In this document: piece by piece, positions 8,026-16,600 of the stretch
How the letters are laid out: the number at the start of each line of letters is the position of its first letter
Position numbering within the stretch: the first letter of the stretch is position 1
NCBI GenBank assembly: GCA_027061855.1
Contig: JAMOVT010000070.1
Span: forward strand, 1 to 35,321
Direction of reading: 5' to 3'
Source: Flavobacteriales bacterium
GTDB lineage: Bacteria > Bacteroidota > Bacteroidia > Flavobacteriales > Flavobacteriaceae
Length of the DNA stretch: 35,321 nucleotides
Notes under the pieces: generated by a model
Databases searched by the model: none
What the model was told of the DNA's origin: nothing
The model's input: the letters and a program-made list of their open reading frames with translations, nothing else
Made by a program: the position numbers and the translations under genes

Positions 8026-8202
8026 AACAACTGTCAACCAATAACTAACCCCTAATAACCAACAACTAAAAACTGACAACTAACAACTAACAACTGATAA
8101 CTAACAACTGATAACTAACAACTGATAACTGACAACTGATAACTAACAACTGATAACTGACAACCAACAACTGATAACTCACAACTGACAACTAACAACA
8201 AA
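8012..8202 (+). repeat. A/C-rich AACTGATAACTAACAAC tandem array before hypB
   Basis: About 19 degenerate units of a 7-10 base word (ACTGATA, ACTAACA, ACTGACA) fill the last 190 bases of the hypB leader. G occurs only in the CTGA words, so an RNA copy would have almost no secondary structure. Similar arrays in the same orientation relative to the next gene precede hypE, the NuoD-like and the NuoH-like genes. It lacks the equal spacers of a CRISPR array. Confidence 0.75.
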
Positions 8203-8212
8203 AAATAATACT

Positions 8213-9016
8213 ATGTGCACAACTTGCGGATGCGGTGTAACCGACGATATAAAAATACAAACACCGGGAGAAATTTCGGAAATGATCACTGAACTGAATA
8301 TTCATACTCATCACGATCACAATCACGATCATCCTCACACTCATCATCACCACCATCATCATGACAGAACCATAATTGATGTGGAACAGGATATATTACA
8401 ACAAAATCAATTATTGGCGGAACGTAATCGCGGTTATTTTCTCGGGAAAAATATTTTTGCCATTAATTTGGTCAGTTCTCCGGGCTCCGGAAAAACCTCT
8501 TTACTTGAAAGAACACTTGCCGACAATAAAGACAAAATAAAATTTTATGTCATAGAAGGCGATCAACAAACCATGAATGATGCCGACAGAATTGACAGCT
8601 TACAAATTCCAGTAGTGCAAATCAATACCGGAAAGGCTTGCCATTTGGACAGTGATATGGTCAGCCAAGCCATTTTAAAATTAAATCCCGAACCCAATGC
8701 TATTGTCATGATTGAAAACGTCGGTAATTTGGTCTGTCCTTCGGCTTTTGATTTAGGCGAAAATGCCCGTGTCGTTATTATCAGCACTACGGAAGGTGAC
8801 GACAAGCCCATCAAATATCCCGATATGTTTGCCGGTTCGGATGTATGCATTATTAACAAAATAGATCTCTTACCTTATGTTAACTTTGATGTGGAAAAAG
8901 CCAAAGACTATGCCCGCCGTGTCAATCCCAATTTAATTTTCTTTGAAGTATCCGCTACCACCGGCGAAGGCATGGAAAAATGGTATGAATGGCTGGAAAA
9001 ACAAATCAAAGGCTAA
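8213..9016 (+). CDS. hypB: Hydrogenase nickel incorporation GTPase HypB
   Basis: HypB is a SIMIBI-class GTPase that passes Ni to HypA and the large subunit. The N-terminus has MCTTCGCG, the high-affinity Ni motif CxxCGC, followed by a His-rich segment at residues 31-50 (about 13 His) that can store nickel. The P-loop SSPGSGKTS is at residues 88-96, the switch/metal-site region ACHLDSDMV follows the GDQQT segment, and INKIDLLPY is the G4 motif. Both the CxxCGC and His-rich modules are present. It is the first gene of hypB-hypF-hypD, and its ATG follows the A/C-rich array. Confidence 0.97.
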   Translation: MCTTCGCGVTDDIKIQTPGEISEMITELNIHTHHDHNHDHPHTHHHHHHHDRTIIDVEQDILQQNQLLAERNRGYFLGKNIFAINLVSSPGSGKTSLLERTLADNKDKIKFYVIEGDQQTMNDADRIDSLQIPVVQINTGKACHLDSDMVSQAILKLNPEPNAIVMIENVGNLVCPSAFDLGENARVVIISTTEGDDKPIKYPDMFAGSDVCIINKIDLLPYVNFDVEKAKDYARRVNPNLIFFEVSATTGEGMEKWYEWLEKQIKG

Positions 9017-9059
9017 AAATCAGTTTGCCTTAAATTGAAGACAAAACGGGCGACAAAGA

Positions 9060-11342
9060 ATGAAAACATATCATATCCACATCAAAGGCATTGTCCAGGG
9101 CGTCGGTTTTCGCCCTTTTGTCTATCAAATGGCACATAAACAAGGCTTGAAAGGTTGGATTAATAATACCAACGACGGTGTGCATATCCATATCAATGCC
9201 GATTTATCTACTGCCAAAAAGTTTTTGAATGATTTATTGCTTCAACTCCCTCCGCTTGCAGTGGTAACGGAAAGTAAATTATCAGAAGTTCCTTTTCAAG
9301 CTTATACCGATTTCGAAATTATCCATAGTGAAGCTAATAGCAAACCGAATTTGCTCATCTCTCCCGATGTGGCAATCTGTCAAGATTGTCGTAATGAATT
9401 ACACTCAAAAAATGACAGACGCTATAACTATCCGTTTATTACTTGCACCAACTGTGGTCCCAGATATTCCATAATCACCTCGCTTCCCTACGACCGGCCC
9501 AATACGACCATGGATCCGTTTGAAATGTGCCCGGTTTGCAAAACCGAATATAACAATCCGATGGAGCGGCGGCATTATTCGCAAACAAATTCATGCCCCG
9601 ACTGCGCCATAAAAATGCAATTATTTGAAAACGGACAACTTATCGAAGATTTTTCCGATTTGGACTATATTGTACAACAATGGCAGAAAGGAAAAGTCAT
9701 TGCAATCAAAGGCATCGGCGGTTACTTACTTACTTGCGATGCCACTAATGAAAAGGCTATACAATCATTGCGAAACCGAAAAAAACGGCCTGTCAAACCT
9801 TTTGCTTTGATGTATCCCGATTTGCAAAGCATTCATAAGGATTGCTACCTTAATAAAAAAGAAATATCGGAATTGCAAAGTAATGCCGCTCCGATTGTTT
9901 TATTGCAAACCAAAGAAAAACAAAAAAGCGGAATTGCCACTTTCGAAATCAATAAAGGTTTATCCAAATTGGGTATTATGCTTCCCTATACTCCTTTGTA
10001 TGAAATATTACTTCAAAAATTCAATCAACCCATTGTCGCTACCAGTGGCAATTTATCTGGTGCCAGTATCATTTTTAAAGATGAAATAGCCCTCAAAGAA
10101 TTACCAAAAATTGCAGACATTATTTTGATGAATAACCGTGAGATTGTAATACCACAAGATGATGGTGTGGTACAATTCAGTCCCGAATATAAACAAAAAA
10201 TTATTTTAAGACGTTCTCGGGGTAAAGCTCCAATATATATCAATCCTACACTTGATTTTTCCGATAAAAATATTTTGGCCACCGGATCAATGCTTAAAAG
10301 TGTATTTGGCATTACCACTCAAAACCATATTTATATCAGTCAGTTTTTGGGAAATACGGAAAGTTTTGAGGCGCAACAAAATTATGAAGCCACCTTCGAT
10401 CATTTAATTCAACTACTGGAACCAGAAATACAAACAGTCGTCACAGACAAACATCCGGGATATTTTGCTACACAATTCGGCAAAGAATATGCCAGCAAAA
10501 AAAATATGCAACATATTGAAATACAACATCATAAAGCGCATTTTTTGAGTGTGCTTGCAGAAAATAATTTGCTAAATAATTCCCAACCGGTATTAGGCAT
10601 TATTTGGGATGGTACCGGATTAGGAGATGACGGACAAATTTGGGGCGGGGAATTTTTCAGATATGAAAATCAAAACATAAAACGTGTTGCCCATCTAGAA
10701 GCTTTTGATTTTATTTTGGCTGATAAAATGGTGAAAGAACCGCGTATCTCCGCCTTATCTGTTTTACATAAATTTGCTCAGGCTAAAAAATATCTTCAAC
10801 CGAAATTTACCGAAACCGAATGGCAAATTTACCGGAAATTATTAAGCACCACAAAACTCAAAAGCACGAGTATGGGACGTGTGTTTGATGCTGTTTCATC
10901 ATTGCTTTTTGATAATGATATACATCGTTTTGAAGCCGAAGCAAGTATAAGACTAGAACAAAAAGCTTATGCTTATATCCAAAAAAATGGCATCGATTTA
11001 AGTGATTCATACTTACCACAATATGAAAAAGAACAATTAATAAAGCCTCTATTTGAAGGAATTTTTAAGGATTTAGATAAAAACTTGTCCAAAGAATATA
11101 TTGCAGCCAAATTTCACATCACCTTAGTTGATTATATCACAAAAACCGCTCAAAAAACAAATATACCACATCTGGCATTCAGTGGAGGTGTTTTTCAAAA
11201 TACTTTATTGGTAGACCTGATAATTAGACACTTAAAAGACAATTATTTTTTGTATTTTCACAAAGAATTGTCTCCCAATGATGAAGGAATCCCGTTAGGA
11301 CAACTCATAGCAGGCAAAAATGTCAAAAGCAAAAGTGAATAG
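9060..11342 (+). CDS. hypF: Carbamoyltransferase HypF
   Basis: HypF uses carbamoyl phosphate and ATP to make the carbamoyl-AMP/thiocarbamate that becomes the CN ligands of the active-site iron. The 760 residues show the full domain set: an N-terminal acylphosphatase domain (GIVQGVGFRPFVYQMA), tandem zinc-finger-like CxxC motifs (CQDC, CTNCGPRYS, CPVCKTEY, CPDC), a YrdC-like domain (AIKGIGGYLLTCDATN, RKKRPVKPFAL) and a Kae1-like carbamoyltransferase domain with HHKAHFLSVLAEN, IWDGTGLGDDG and FSGGVFQN. It begins 43 bases after hypB. It acts with HypE, whose C-terminal Cys it modifies. Confidence 0.97.
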   Translation: MKTYHIHIKGIVQGVGFRPFVYQMAHKQGLKGWINNTNDGVHIHINADLSTAKKFLNDLLLQLPPLAVVTESKLSEVPFQAYTDFEIIHSEANSKPNLLISPDVAICQDCRNELHSKNDRRYNYPFITCTNCGPRYSIITSLPYDRPNTTMDPFEMCPVCKTEYNNPMERRHYSQTNSCPDCAIKMQLFENGQLIEDFSDLDYIVQQWQKGKVIAIKGIGGYLLTCDATNEKAIQSLRNRKKRPVKPFALMYPDLQSIHKDCYLNKKEISELQSNAAPIVLLQTKEKQKSGIATFEINKGLSKLGIMLPYTPLYEILLQKFNQPIVATSGNLSGASIIFKDEIALKELPKIADIILMNNREIVIPQDDGVVQFSPEYKQKIILRRSRGKAPIYINPTLDFSDKNILATGSMLKSVFGITTQNHIYISQFLGNTESFEAQQNYEATFDHLIQLLEPEIQTVVTDKHPGYFATQFGKEYASKKNMQHIEIQHHKAHFLSVLAENNLLNNSQPVLGIIWDGTGLGDDGQIWGGEFFRYENQNIKRVAHLEAFDFILADKMVKEPRISALSVLHKFAQAKKYLQPKFTETEWQIYRKLLSTTKLKSTSMGRVFDAVSSLLFDNDIHRFEAEASIRLEQKAYAYIQKNGIDLSDSYLPQYEKEQLIKPLFEGIFKDLDKNLSKEYIAAKFHITLVDYITKTAQKTNIPHLAFSGGVFQNTLLVDLIIRHLKDNYFLYFHKELSPNDEGIPLGQLIAGKNVKSKSE

Positions 11343-11363
11343 TTTAAATATTTTTTTATCTAT

Positions 11364-12464
11364 ATGAAATACTTAACCGAATATCGAAATCCCGAATTAG
11401 CCAAAAAAATTCTGAAACAAATTGAACAAACAGCCACTAAACAATGGCATATAATGGAGATTTGCGGGGGACAAACGCATAGTTTGGTTAAAAACGGTAT
11501 TTTATCGGTTTTACCCAAAAACATACAAATGCTTCACGGCCCCGGTTGTCCGGTTTGCGTTACGCCATTGCACCTGATTGACAAAGCTATTTATCTGGCG
11601 GAACAAGAAAAGGTTATTTTATGTAGTTTTGGCGACATGTTACGCGTTCCGGGCAGCGAAAAAAGTTTATTGGAAGCCAAAGCAAAGGGTGCAGACATTC
11701 GTATACTCTATTCTCCTTTGGAAGCCGTTCAAATAGCCCAACAAAATCCCGATAAAGAAGTAGTGTTTTTTGCCGTAGGATTTGAAACTACCGCTCCGGC
11801 AAATGCTTTATCGATCATTCATGCTAAAAAACTCGGTTTAAAAAATTATAGCATACTCAATTCGCATGTATTGGTGCCTCCGGCTATTAAAGCCTTAATG
11901 GAAGATCCCGAAGCCAAAATTGATGCTTTCTTGGCCGCAGGCCATGTTTGCTCGATTATGGGTTATTGGCAGTATCATGAATTATCAAAAAAATACAAAA
12001 TCCCAATCATTGTAACGGGTTTTGAACCCCTTGATTTATTGAAAGGAATCTTGGCCGCTGTAAAACAATTGGAAAATGGCGAATATTATGTGGAGAATCA
12101 ATATACCCGGATTGTAAAGGAACAAGGTAATCAACAAGCCCAAGAAATCATCAAACAAGTATATGAAGATACCGACCAAATATGGCGCGGCATAGGGACA
12201 ATACCAGACAGTGGTTGGCAACTAAAAAAAGAATTTAAAATCTTTGATGCCGATAAAAAATTTGCTATTGATATCAATAAAGCACAAGAAAATGCCGAAT
12301 GTATCGCGGGAGACATTATGAAAGGGATTAAAAAACCTTATCAATGTCCTCATTTCGGCAAAACCTGTACCCCGCAAAACCCATTGGGCGCACCTATGGT
12401 CAGTAGTGAAGGAGCATGTGCCGCTTATTATAATTTTAGAAATATGTTTGAAGTAGTTGACTGA
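11364..12464 (+). CDS. hypD: Hydrogenase Fe-ligand assembly protein HypD
   Basis: HypD is the Fe-S scaffold on which the Fe(CN)2CO group is built with HypC. Conserved elements seen are MEICGGQTHSLVKNGI, HGPGCPVCVTPL (the iron-binding/redox cysteines), FFAVGFETTAPANA, and the C-terminal cysteine set around CPHFGKTCTPQNPLGAPMVS and EGACAAYY that holds the [4Fe-4S] cluster. The 366-residue length is normal. It starts 21 bases after hypF, in the same operon. A 423-base repeat-rich spacer separates it from hypE. Confidence 0.97.
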   Translation: MKYLTEYRNPELAKKILKQIEQTATKQWHIMEICGGQTHSLVKNGILSVLPKNIQMLHGPGCPVCVTPLHLIDKAIYLAEQEKVILCSFGDMLRVPGSEKSLLEAKAKGADIRILYSPLEAVQIAQQNPDKEVVFFAVGFETTAPANALSIIHAKKLGLKNYSILNSHVLVPPAIKALMEDPEAKIDAFLAAGHVCSIMGYWQYHELSKKYKIPIIVTGFEPLDLLKGILAAVKQLENGEYYVENQYTRIVKEQGNQQAQEIIKQVYEDTDQIWRGIGTIPDSGWQLKKEFKIFDADKKFAIDINKAQENAECIAGDIMKGIKKPYQCPHFGKTCTPQNPLGAPMVSSEGACAAYYNFRNMFEVVD

Positions 12465-12514
12465 CTGATAATTTGATGATACAATGATATGATAATGTGT
12501 TAAATTGTGGAAGC

Positions 12515-12772
12515 GTGGAACTGATTTATAAAGGTGGCTGAGTGTCCCGATCCCCAACATAGTTGGGGACGGGAAATATCGAAGCTACCGATTATGGAAT
12601 AGTTAAATTATGGGATTAGTTATAGATTAAACAAATTAACAGTTAAATTAGAAAACATTTGCCGGATGAACGATGCCAGATGACCAAAATTAAAATATAA
12701 AAAGAGTTAATAATAACTAATAATAGTTTATCAGATTATCAAAAAAAACAGTAAATCAATCATACTAACAAA
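12515..12772 (+). repeat. Leader repeat copy B (upstream of hypE), homologous to 7781-8025
   Basis: This is the second copy of the leader described at 7781-8025. The block from GCCGGATGAACGATGCCAG through AAAATTAAAATATAAAAAGAG is identical in both copies; the hairpin core differs. Duplication of a whole leader next to two genes of one pathway is clear from the sequence. Its direction of copying is not known. Confidence 0.8.
12533..12589 (+). repeat. Hairpin repeat with inner TCCCCAAC/GTTGGGGA stem
   Basis: Outer arms GGTGGCT (12533-12539) and AGCTACC (12583-12589) are followed and preceded by the family words GAGTG and TATCGA. The core is a strong inner stem, CCCG-a-TCCCCAAC (12546-12558) with GTTGGGGA-c-GGG (12562-12573), around a three-base loop. 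Confidence 0.65.
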
Positions 12773-12885
12773 CTGACCATAAACAACAAACAACAGAAAA
12801 CTGACAACTGACAACTAATAACTGACAACTAACAACAGAAAACTGACAACTGACAACTAATAACTGACAACTAATAACTAAAAAC
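12763..12885 (+). repeat. A/C-rich AACTGACAAC tandem array before hypE
   Basis: About a dozen degenerate ACTGACA/ACTAATA/ACAACAG words end 3 bases before the hypE ATG. Same type and same orientation relative to the next gene as the array at 8012-8202. An RNA copy would be nearly free of G and unstructured. Confidence 0.72.
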
Positions 12886-12887
12886 AA

Positions 12888-13940
12888 ATGAACAAAAGCC
12901 TATTCAAATTACAATGTCCGGCTCCCAAATTTGATTTTGACATTATCACTTTGGCCCATGGCAGCGGTGGATTATTAACTAACCAATTACTGGAAACAGG
13001 TGTTTTTGATTTATTGAAAAATGAGACTTTGGATAAACACCACGATGGTGCTTTCTTGGAATTAAATGGAAAAGTAGCTTTTTCTACCGATAGCTTTGTG
13101 GTTTCCCCTATTATATTTCCGGGAGGTGATATTGGTGAATTAGCCGTGAACGGCACTGTAAATGATGTGGCTATGTGTGGTGCTATTCCCCAGTATTTAT
13201 CTTTGAGTTTTATCATAGAAGAAGGTTTACCTATCAGTCAATTTTGGGATATTTTGGTATCAATTAAATATGCCGCAGAAAAATCAGGCATAAAAATAGT
13301 TACCGGCGATACAAAAGTGGTGGACAAGGGGAAAGGCGATAAAATTTTTATCAATACTACCGGAATCGGAAGGATACATCCGCAAGCGGATATTGATATG
13401 AACCGGATAAAAACAGGCGATAAAATCATTGTTAGCAATTCGGTTGCTACCCATGGGATAGCTATTTTGTCTGTACGAGAAGGCTTACAATTTGAAACGG
13501 ATATTAAAAGTGATACTACCAATTTAAATCATATAACAACGAAGTTATTGGATGAATTTGAAAAAAATATACATTTGTTTAGAGACCCTACTCGAGGCGG
13601 TGTAGCTGCTACTCTCAATGAAATTGCGAGTGAAATAAAGAAAGGTATCTTATTGCAAGATGAAAAAATTCCCGTATTACCACAAGTAAAAGCCGCTTGT
13701 GAAATACTGGGACTGGACCCGCTATATTCGGCCAATGAGGGGGTATTTATGGCTTTTGTAGAACCCGGGATTGCCCATGATGTCATAAAAATCCTACAAG
13801 AATTTGATGAAGCCAAAAATGCCGCTATTATCGGAGAAGTAGTTGATGAACATAATGGCAAAGTATTAATTACTAACCCAATGGGGGGAAAACGTGTGGT
13901 ACATATGCCCATCGGGGAGCAATTGCCTCGAATTTGTTAG
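12888..13940 (+). CDS. hypE: Carbamoyl dehydratase HypE
   Basis: HypE converts the carbamoyl group that HypF places on its C-terminal cysteine into a cyano group, using ATP. It is a PurM/AIR synthase-like protein of 350 residues. The glycine-rich LAHGSGGLL, the metal/ATP-site segment STDSFVVSPIIFPGGDIGELAVNG (shown split: STDSFVVSP, then FPGGDIGELAVNGTVNDVAM) and GDTKVVDKGKGD are visible. The end is PRIC, with Cys350 as the modified residue; any C-terminal extension would abolish function, so the stop at 13938-13940 is right. It is separated from hypD by a repeat leader but reads in the same direction. Confidence 0.97.
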   Translation: MNKSLFKLQCPAPKFDFDIITLAHGSGGLLTNQLLETGVFDLLKNETLDKHHDGAFLELNGKVAFSTDSFVVSPIIFPGGDIGELAVNGTVNDVAMCGAIPQYLSLSFIIEEGLPISQFWDILVSIKYAAEKSGIKIVTGDTKVVDKGKGDKIFINTTGIGRIHPQADIDMNRIKTGDKIIVSNSVATHGIAILSVREGLQFETDIKSDTTNLNHITTKLLDEFEKNIHLFRDPTRGGVAATLNEIASEIKKGILLQDEKIPVLPQVKAACEILGLDPLYSANEGVFMAFVEPGIAHDVIKILQEFDEAKNAAIIGEVVDEHNGKVLITNPMGGKRVVHMPIGEQLPRIC

Positions 13941-13954
13941 ATGACGAGTGTTAG

Positions 13955-14000
13955 GGTGTCATTTCGATACAATTTTCTTCATGCGTCAGAAAACCACTCA
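13955..14000 (-). repeat. Degenerate GAGTG...GTATCGAAA hairpin-family remnant
   Basis: Read on the minus strand this short spacer contains the words GAGTGG, then a changed core, then ATTGTATCGAAATGACACC, in the order of the hairpin repeats at 7657 and 26889. The outer arms no longer pair well. Unlike the other copies it lies opposite to the direction of the flanking genes. Confidence 0.4.
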
Positions 14001-14060
14001 ATGAACTAGTATAATCAAAAAAGTGACTAAATAATAAACAATTAAACAATTTCACAAAAA

Positions 14061-14732
14061 ATGAAACTACCATTATTTATCGGATTTATTGCTGCTTTAT
14101 TGCATGTATTATCAGGGCCTGATCATCTGGCTGCGGTTACCCCTTTGGCACTTGAAAGGAAAAACAAATATTGGAAAATAGGAATGGCATGGGGATTAGG
14201 GCATGTTTTAGGAATGTTGCTGATTGGGGTTCTATTTTACTTTTTGAAGGAAGTAATTCCTGTGGACAGGATTTCACATTATAGTGAAAAATTTGTCGGA
14301 TTTATGCTGATTGCCATTGGTCTTTGGGCCATCTATCGCATAAATAAACCTAAAAAATTGGCTTATCCACACAGGCATGATGAGATCATTCATATACATT
14401 CTACTTCAGATGAAATGCATAGTCATGATGAATTGAAACCGAACAGCAATGTTTTGTTATCTTTCGGAATCGGTATTGTGCATGGTTTTGCCGGGGTATC
14501 TCATTTTATTCTGATGTTACCGGTATTAGGCTATCAATCCAAATGGGAATCCTTGGAATATATGATAGGTTTTGCCATCGGTATTGTTGCTGCCATGGTA
14601 TTATATGTCAGTGTGTTGGAAAAAGTAACAAACAAATCGAAAAAAGGTTCTACCAAAATACTTGAATCCTTACAATATTTTGGTGCCTTTGCTGCAATAG
14701 CAATCGGGTTTTATTGGATATTAATTAATTAA
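14061..14732 (+). CDS. UreH/NicO-superfamily membrane transporter, probable nickel importer
   Basis: This 223-residue membrane protein has about six hydrophobic segments. The first carries LHVLSGPDHLAAVTPLA, the GPDHL signature of UreH-like proteins and a relative of the HX4DH nickel motif of NiCoT transporters. A second His segment GLGHVLGM and a third, GIVHGFAGVSHFILM, resemble metal-path motifs. A cytoplasmic or external His-rich loop (HRHDEIIHIH, MHSHDE) lies between helices 3 and 4. Position directly after hypE makes nickel uptake for the hydrogenase the likely role. Heavy-metal efflux or TauE-like anion export is possible for distant relatives but less probable here. Confidence 0.82.
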   Translation: MKLPLFIGFIAALLHVLSGPDHLAAVTPLALERKNKYWKIGMAWGLGHVLGMLLIGVLFYFLKEVIPVDRISHYSEKFVGFMLIAIGLWAIYRINKPKKLAYPHRHDEIIHIHSTSDEMHSHDELKPNSNVLLSFGIGIVHGFAGVSHFILMLPVLGYQSKWESLEYMIGFAIGIVAAMVLYVSVLEKVTNKSKKGSTKILESLQYFGAFAAIAIGFYWILIN

Positions 14733-14791
14733 TCTTTCCATATACAATATATTTCTCTATCCAAACTTAACCCGTAAAGAATTCCCTTTTA

Positions 14792-16582
14792 CTATTCCCC
14801 CATCAACATTTTATCAATGGCTTTGGTCGCAATAAATCCGTCGGCAATGGCAGAAATGGCATCATTTCGACCGCTGGTAATGGCGTCACCACCGGCAAAT
14901 AATTTGGGTATGCTGGTTTGACGGTTTTCATCCACTACAATTTTATTTTTTTGCATTTCCAATTTTGCCAATATATGTTCGGGAAGTAAACTGAAATCCG
15001 CTTTTTGCCCGATAGCGGCAATTACCGAATCACATTCGATAACGGTTTCACTACCCGGAATGGGTTTAGGTCGCGGACGTCCTCCCCCTTCGGACACCAT
15101 TTCGGCTTTTACATATTCCAAACCTTTTACTTTGCCGTTTTCATCTTTAATTACCCTTGTAGGAATGGTTTGCGGCATGAAATGTACTCCTTCTGCTTCT
15201 GCTCCTTCAATTTCTTCCAAATCTGCAGGCATGTCTTGAATTCGCCGCCTGTATGATTGATAAACTTCCGCTCCCAAGCGTCTGGAAACTCGCGAACAGT
15301 CAATGGATACATCTCCTCCTCCCACAACTACGACTTTCTTTCCTATATCCACTTGCTCTCCGGCATTGATTTTACCTAAAAATTTAATCGCCGACCATAC
15401 ACCTTCGGCATCTTCTCCTTCAATACCCAAATTCCAAGCATCTTGTAAACCTACCGCCATAAATACAGCATCATTATTATTATAAATCTCATCAAAAGAA
15501 ATGTCTTTTCCCACGCGGGTATTGAAATTGATTTTCACCCCTACTTTTTTCATATAATCAACCTGCTTTTGGATACTGTCATAAGGTAAACGATATTTTG
15601 GAATACCATACATAATCATTCCTCCGGGATCTTTATGTGCTTCATAAACCGTCACATTATACCCTCTTAACGAGAGGTAATAAGCAGCTGTTAATCCACC
15701 GGGTCCTGCTCCGATAATACCCACTTTATATTGATTGGGTTCTCTGATTTCCGGATTAACAATTTCTTTGATCACATCGGCATTTTCGGCTCTTGAGGTA
15801 GCATACCCCTTTAGCCAACGAATTGCAACAGCCTCACCTCTCACTTGTAACGCACAGATATCTTCACAACGCCGTGTACAAACTTTACCGCACATTTCGG
15901 GCAGGTCGTTATTGTCGTAAATAATTTTGATGGCCGCCTCATCATCGGCATTGGCAATGGCATTGATATACTCAGGGATATGCATATGCACGGGGCAATT
16001 TTCCGTACATAAACCGCAGCTTATACAACGGCTGGCCTCAATGCGTGCTTCTTCTTCGTTGTAACCTAAAAATACTTCGGCAAAAGATTTCACCCGTTCT
16101 TCCGGGTCCAACTCCCTCATAGGCACACGATCAAATACATTGAGTGAAGTGCCCAAGTCGGCCGTAAAGCTCAATTTATCCTTAGCCTCTGGATTGTCTT
16201 TACCCGGCACCCATAAGAAATCATAAGGATTGTTACTTACTTTTATAAAATCTTGGGTCATATTCAACGATCCCGATGGACAAACATCCACACAAAGCGC
16301 ACAGTAACAACATCTTCCGTAATCAATCTGCGGACGCAAACCGCTGTCTCCGGGTTGCCTTTCGATTTCAGATAATGCCACCATATCGATGGCTTCATTC
16401 ATACAAATAGTCGCACAGTTGGCACAGCCTATACAGGCTTCCAAATCGTTGTAATGAAAACCACGATAACGTTTTGAAATTTCTTTTTCTTCATACGGGA
16501 AATTAATCGTATGCGGCTCCTTGCCTATTTGTTTTAGTGCCGTAAGCGGGGTTAATATGCCTTTTAAGTTAAGAATACTCAT
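14792..16582 (-). CDS. NuoI/MbxN-like ferredoxin domain fused to GltD/NfnB-like NAD(P)H flavoprotein
   Basis: This 596-residue fusion has two parts. Residues 1-130 look like NuoI/MbxN: YRGFHYNDLEACIGCANC with the first [4Fe-4S] set Cys50/53/56/60, and the second set Cys91/94/97/101 ending in CPSG. Residues 160-596 look like the small subunit of glutamate synthase or NfnB/SudA. They hold a CISCGLC...CP motif (Cys186/189/192/196), CGKVCTRRCEDIC (Cys231/235/239/243), an FAD Rossmann motif GAGPGG at 291-296, and a second dinucleotide site VVVVGGGDVSIDCSR with YRRR near 444-447 that suggests NADPH. The end FAGGDAITSGRNDAISAIADG is the usual FAD-binding close. It is the last gene of the MBX-like operon, so it probably supplies or receives the electrons. 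Confidence 0.88.
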   Translation of the reverse strand: MSILNLKGILTPLTALKQIGKEPHTINFPYEEKEISKRYRGFHYNDLEACIGCANCATICMNEAIDMVALSEIERQPGDSGLRPQIDYGRCCYCALCVDVCPSGSLNMTQDFIKVSNNPYDFLWVPGKDNPEAKDKLSFTADLGTSLNVFDRVPMRELDPEERVKSFAEVFLGYNEEEARIEASRCISCGLCTENCPVHMHIPEYINAIANADDEAAIKIIYDNNDLPEMCGKVCTRRCEDICALQVRGEAVAIRWLKGYATSRAENADVIKEIVNPEIREPNQYKVGIIGAGPGGLTAAYYLSLRGYNVTVYEAHKDPGGMIMYGIPKYRLPYDSIQKQVDYMKKVGVKINFNTRVGKDISFDEIYNNNDAVFMAVGLQDAWNLGIEGEDAEGVWSAIKFLGKINAGEQVDIGKKVVVVGGGDVSIDCSRVSRRLGAEVYQSYRRRIQDMPADLEEIEGAEAEGVHFMPQTIPTRVIKDENGKVKGLEYVKAEMVSEGGGRPRPKPIPGSETVIECDSVIAAIGQKADFSLLPEHILAKLEMQKNKIVVDENRQTSIPKLFAGGDAITSGRNDAISAIADGFIATKAIDKMLMGE

Positions 16583-16600
16583 AGGTTTTTGTTTTATTAT

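Larger units (their letters stand above)
7517..8212 (+). repeat. Repeat-rich intergenic region between hypA and hypB
   Basis: No gene is visible in these 696 bases. In order, they hold short tandem arrays (GTTATGAGTTATAAGTTATG type near 7569-7602; GAATCGTT type near 7618-7645), a long hairpin at 7657-7704, a GTGGAATCGTGGAATC array near 7714-7733, a second hairpin at 7799-7844, a unique AT-rich stretch with GATTAAACAAATAAACAG near 7880, and a long A/C-rich AACTGATAACTAACAAC array reaching to within 11 bases of the hypB ATG. The left array (GTTATNA) and the right array (AACTGATAAC) are complementary families facing each other. From 7781 onward the region is homologous to the hypD-hypE spacer. 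Confidence 0.75.
12465..12887 (+). repeat. Repeat-rich intergenic region between hypD and hypE
   Basis: No gene is visible. The region repeats the arrangement of the hypA-hypB spacer: a TTGATGATACAATGATATGAT array, the hairpin at 12533-12589, the AT-rich block with GATTAAACAAATTAACAG, the block around GCCGGATGAACGATGCCAG, and an A/C-rich array up to the hypE ATG. The homology to the hypB leader runs over about 250 bases. Confidence 0.75.

Noticed and set aside
8012-8202. Array resembling a CRISPR or iteron cluster
   Set aside because: Words of 7-10 bases are degenerate and joined without unique spacers; no cas or replication genes are near, and the same type of array recurs before three other genes.
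13941-14060. Nickel/cobalt riboswitch before the nickel transporter gene
   Set aside because: No four-helix conserved core was recognisable; the spacer mainly holds a degenerate hairpin repeat.
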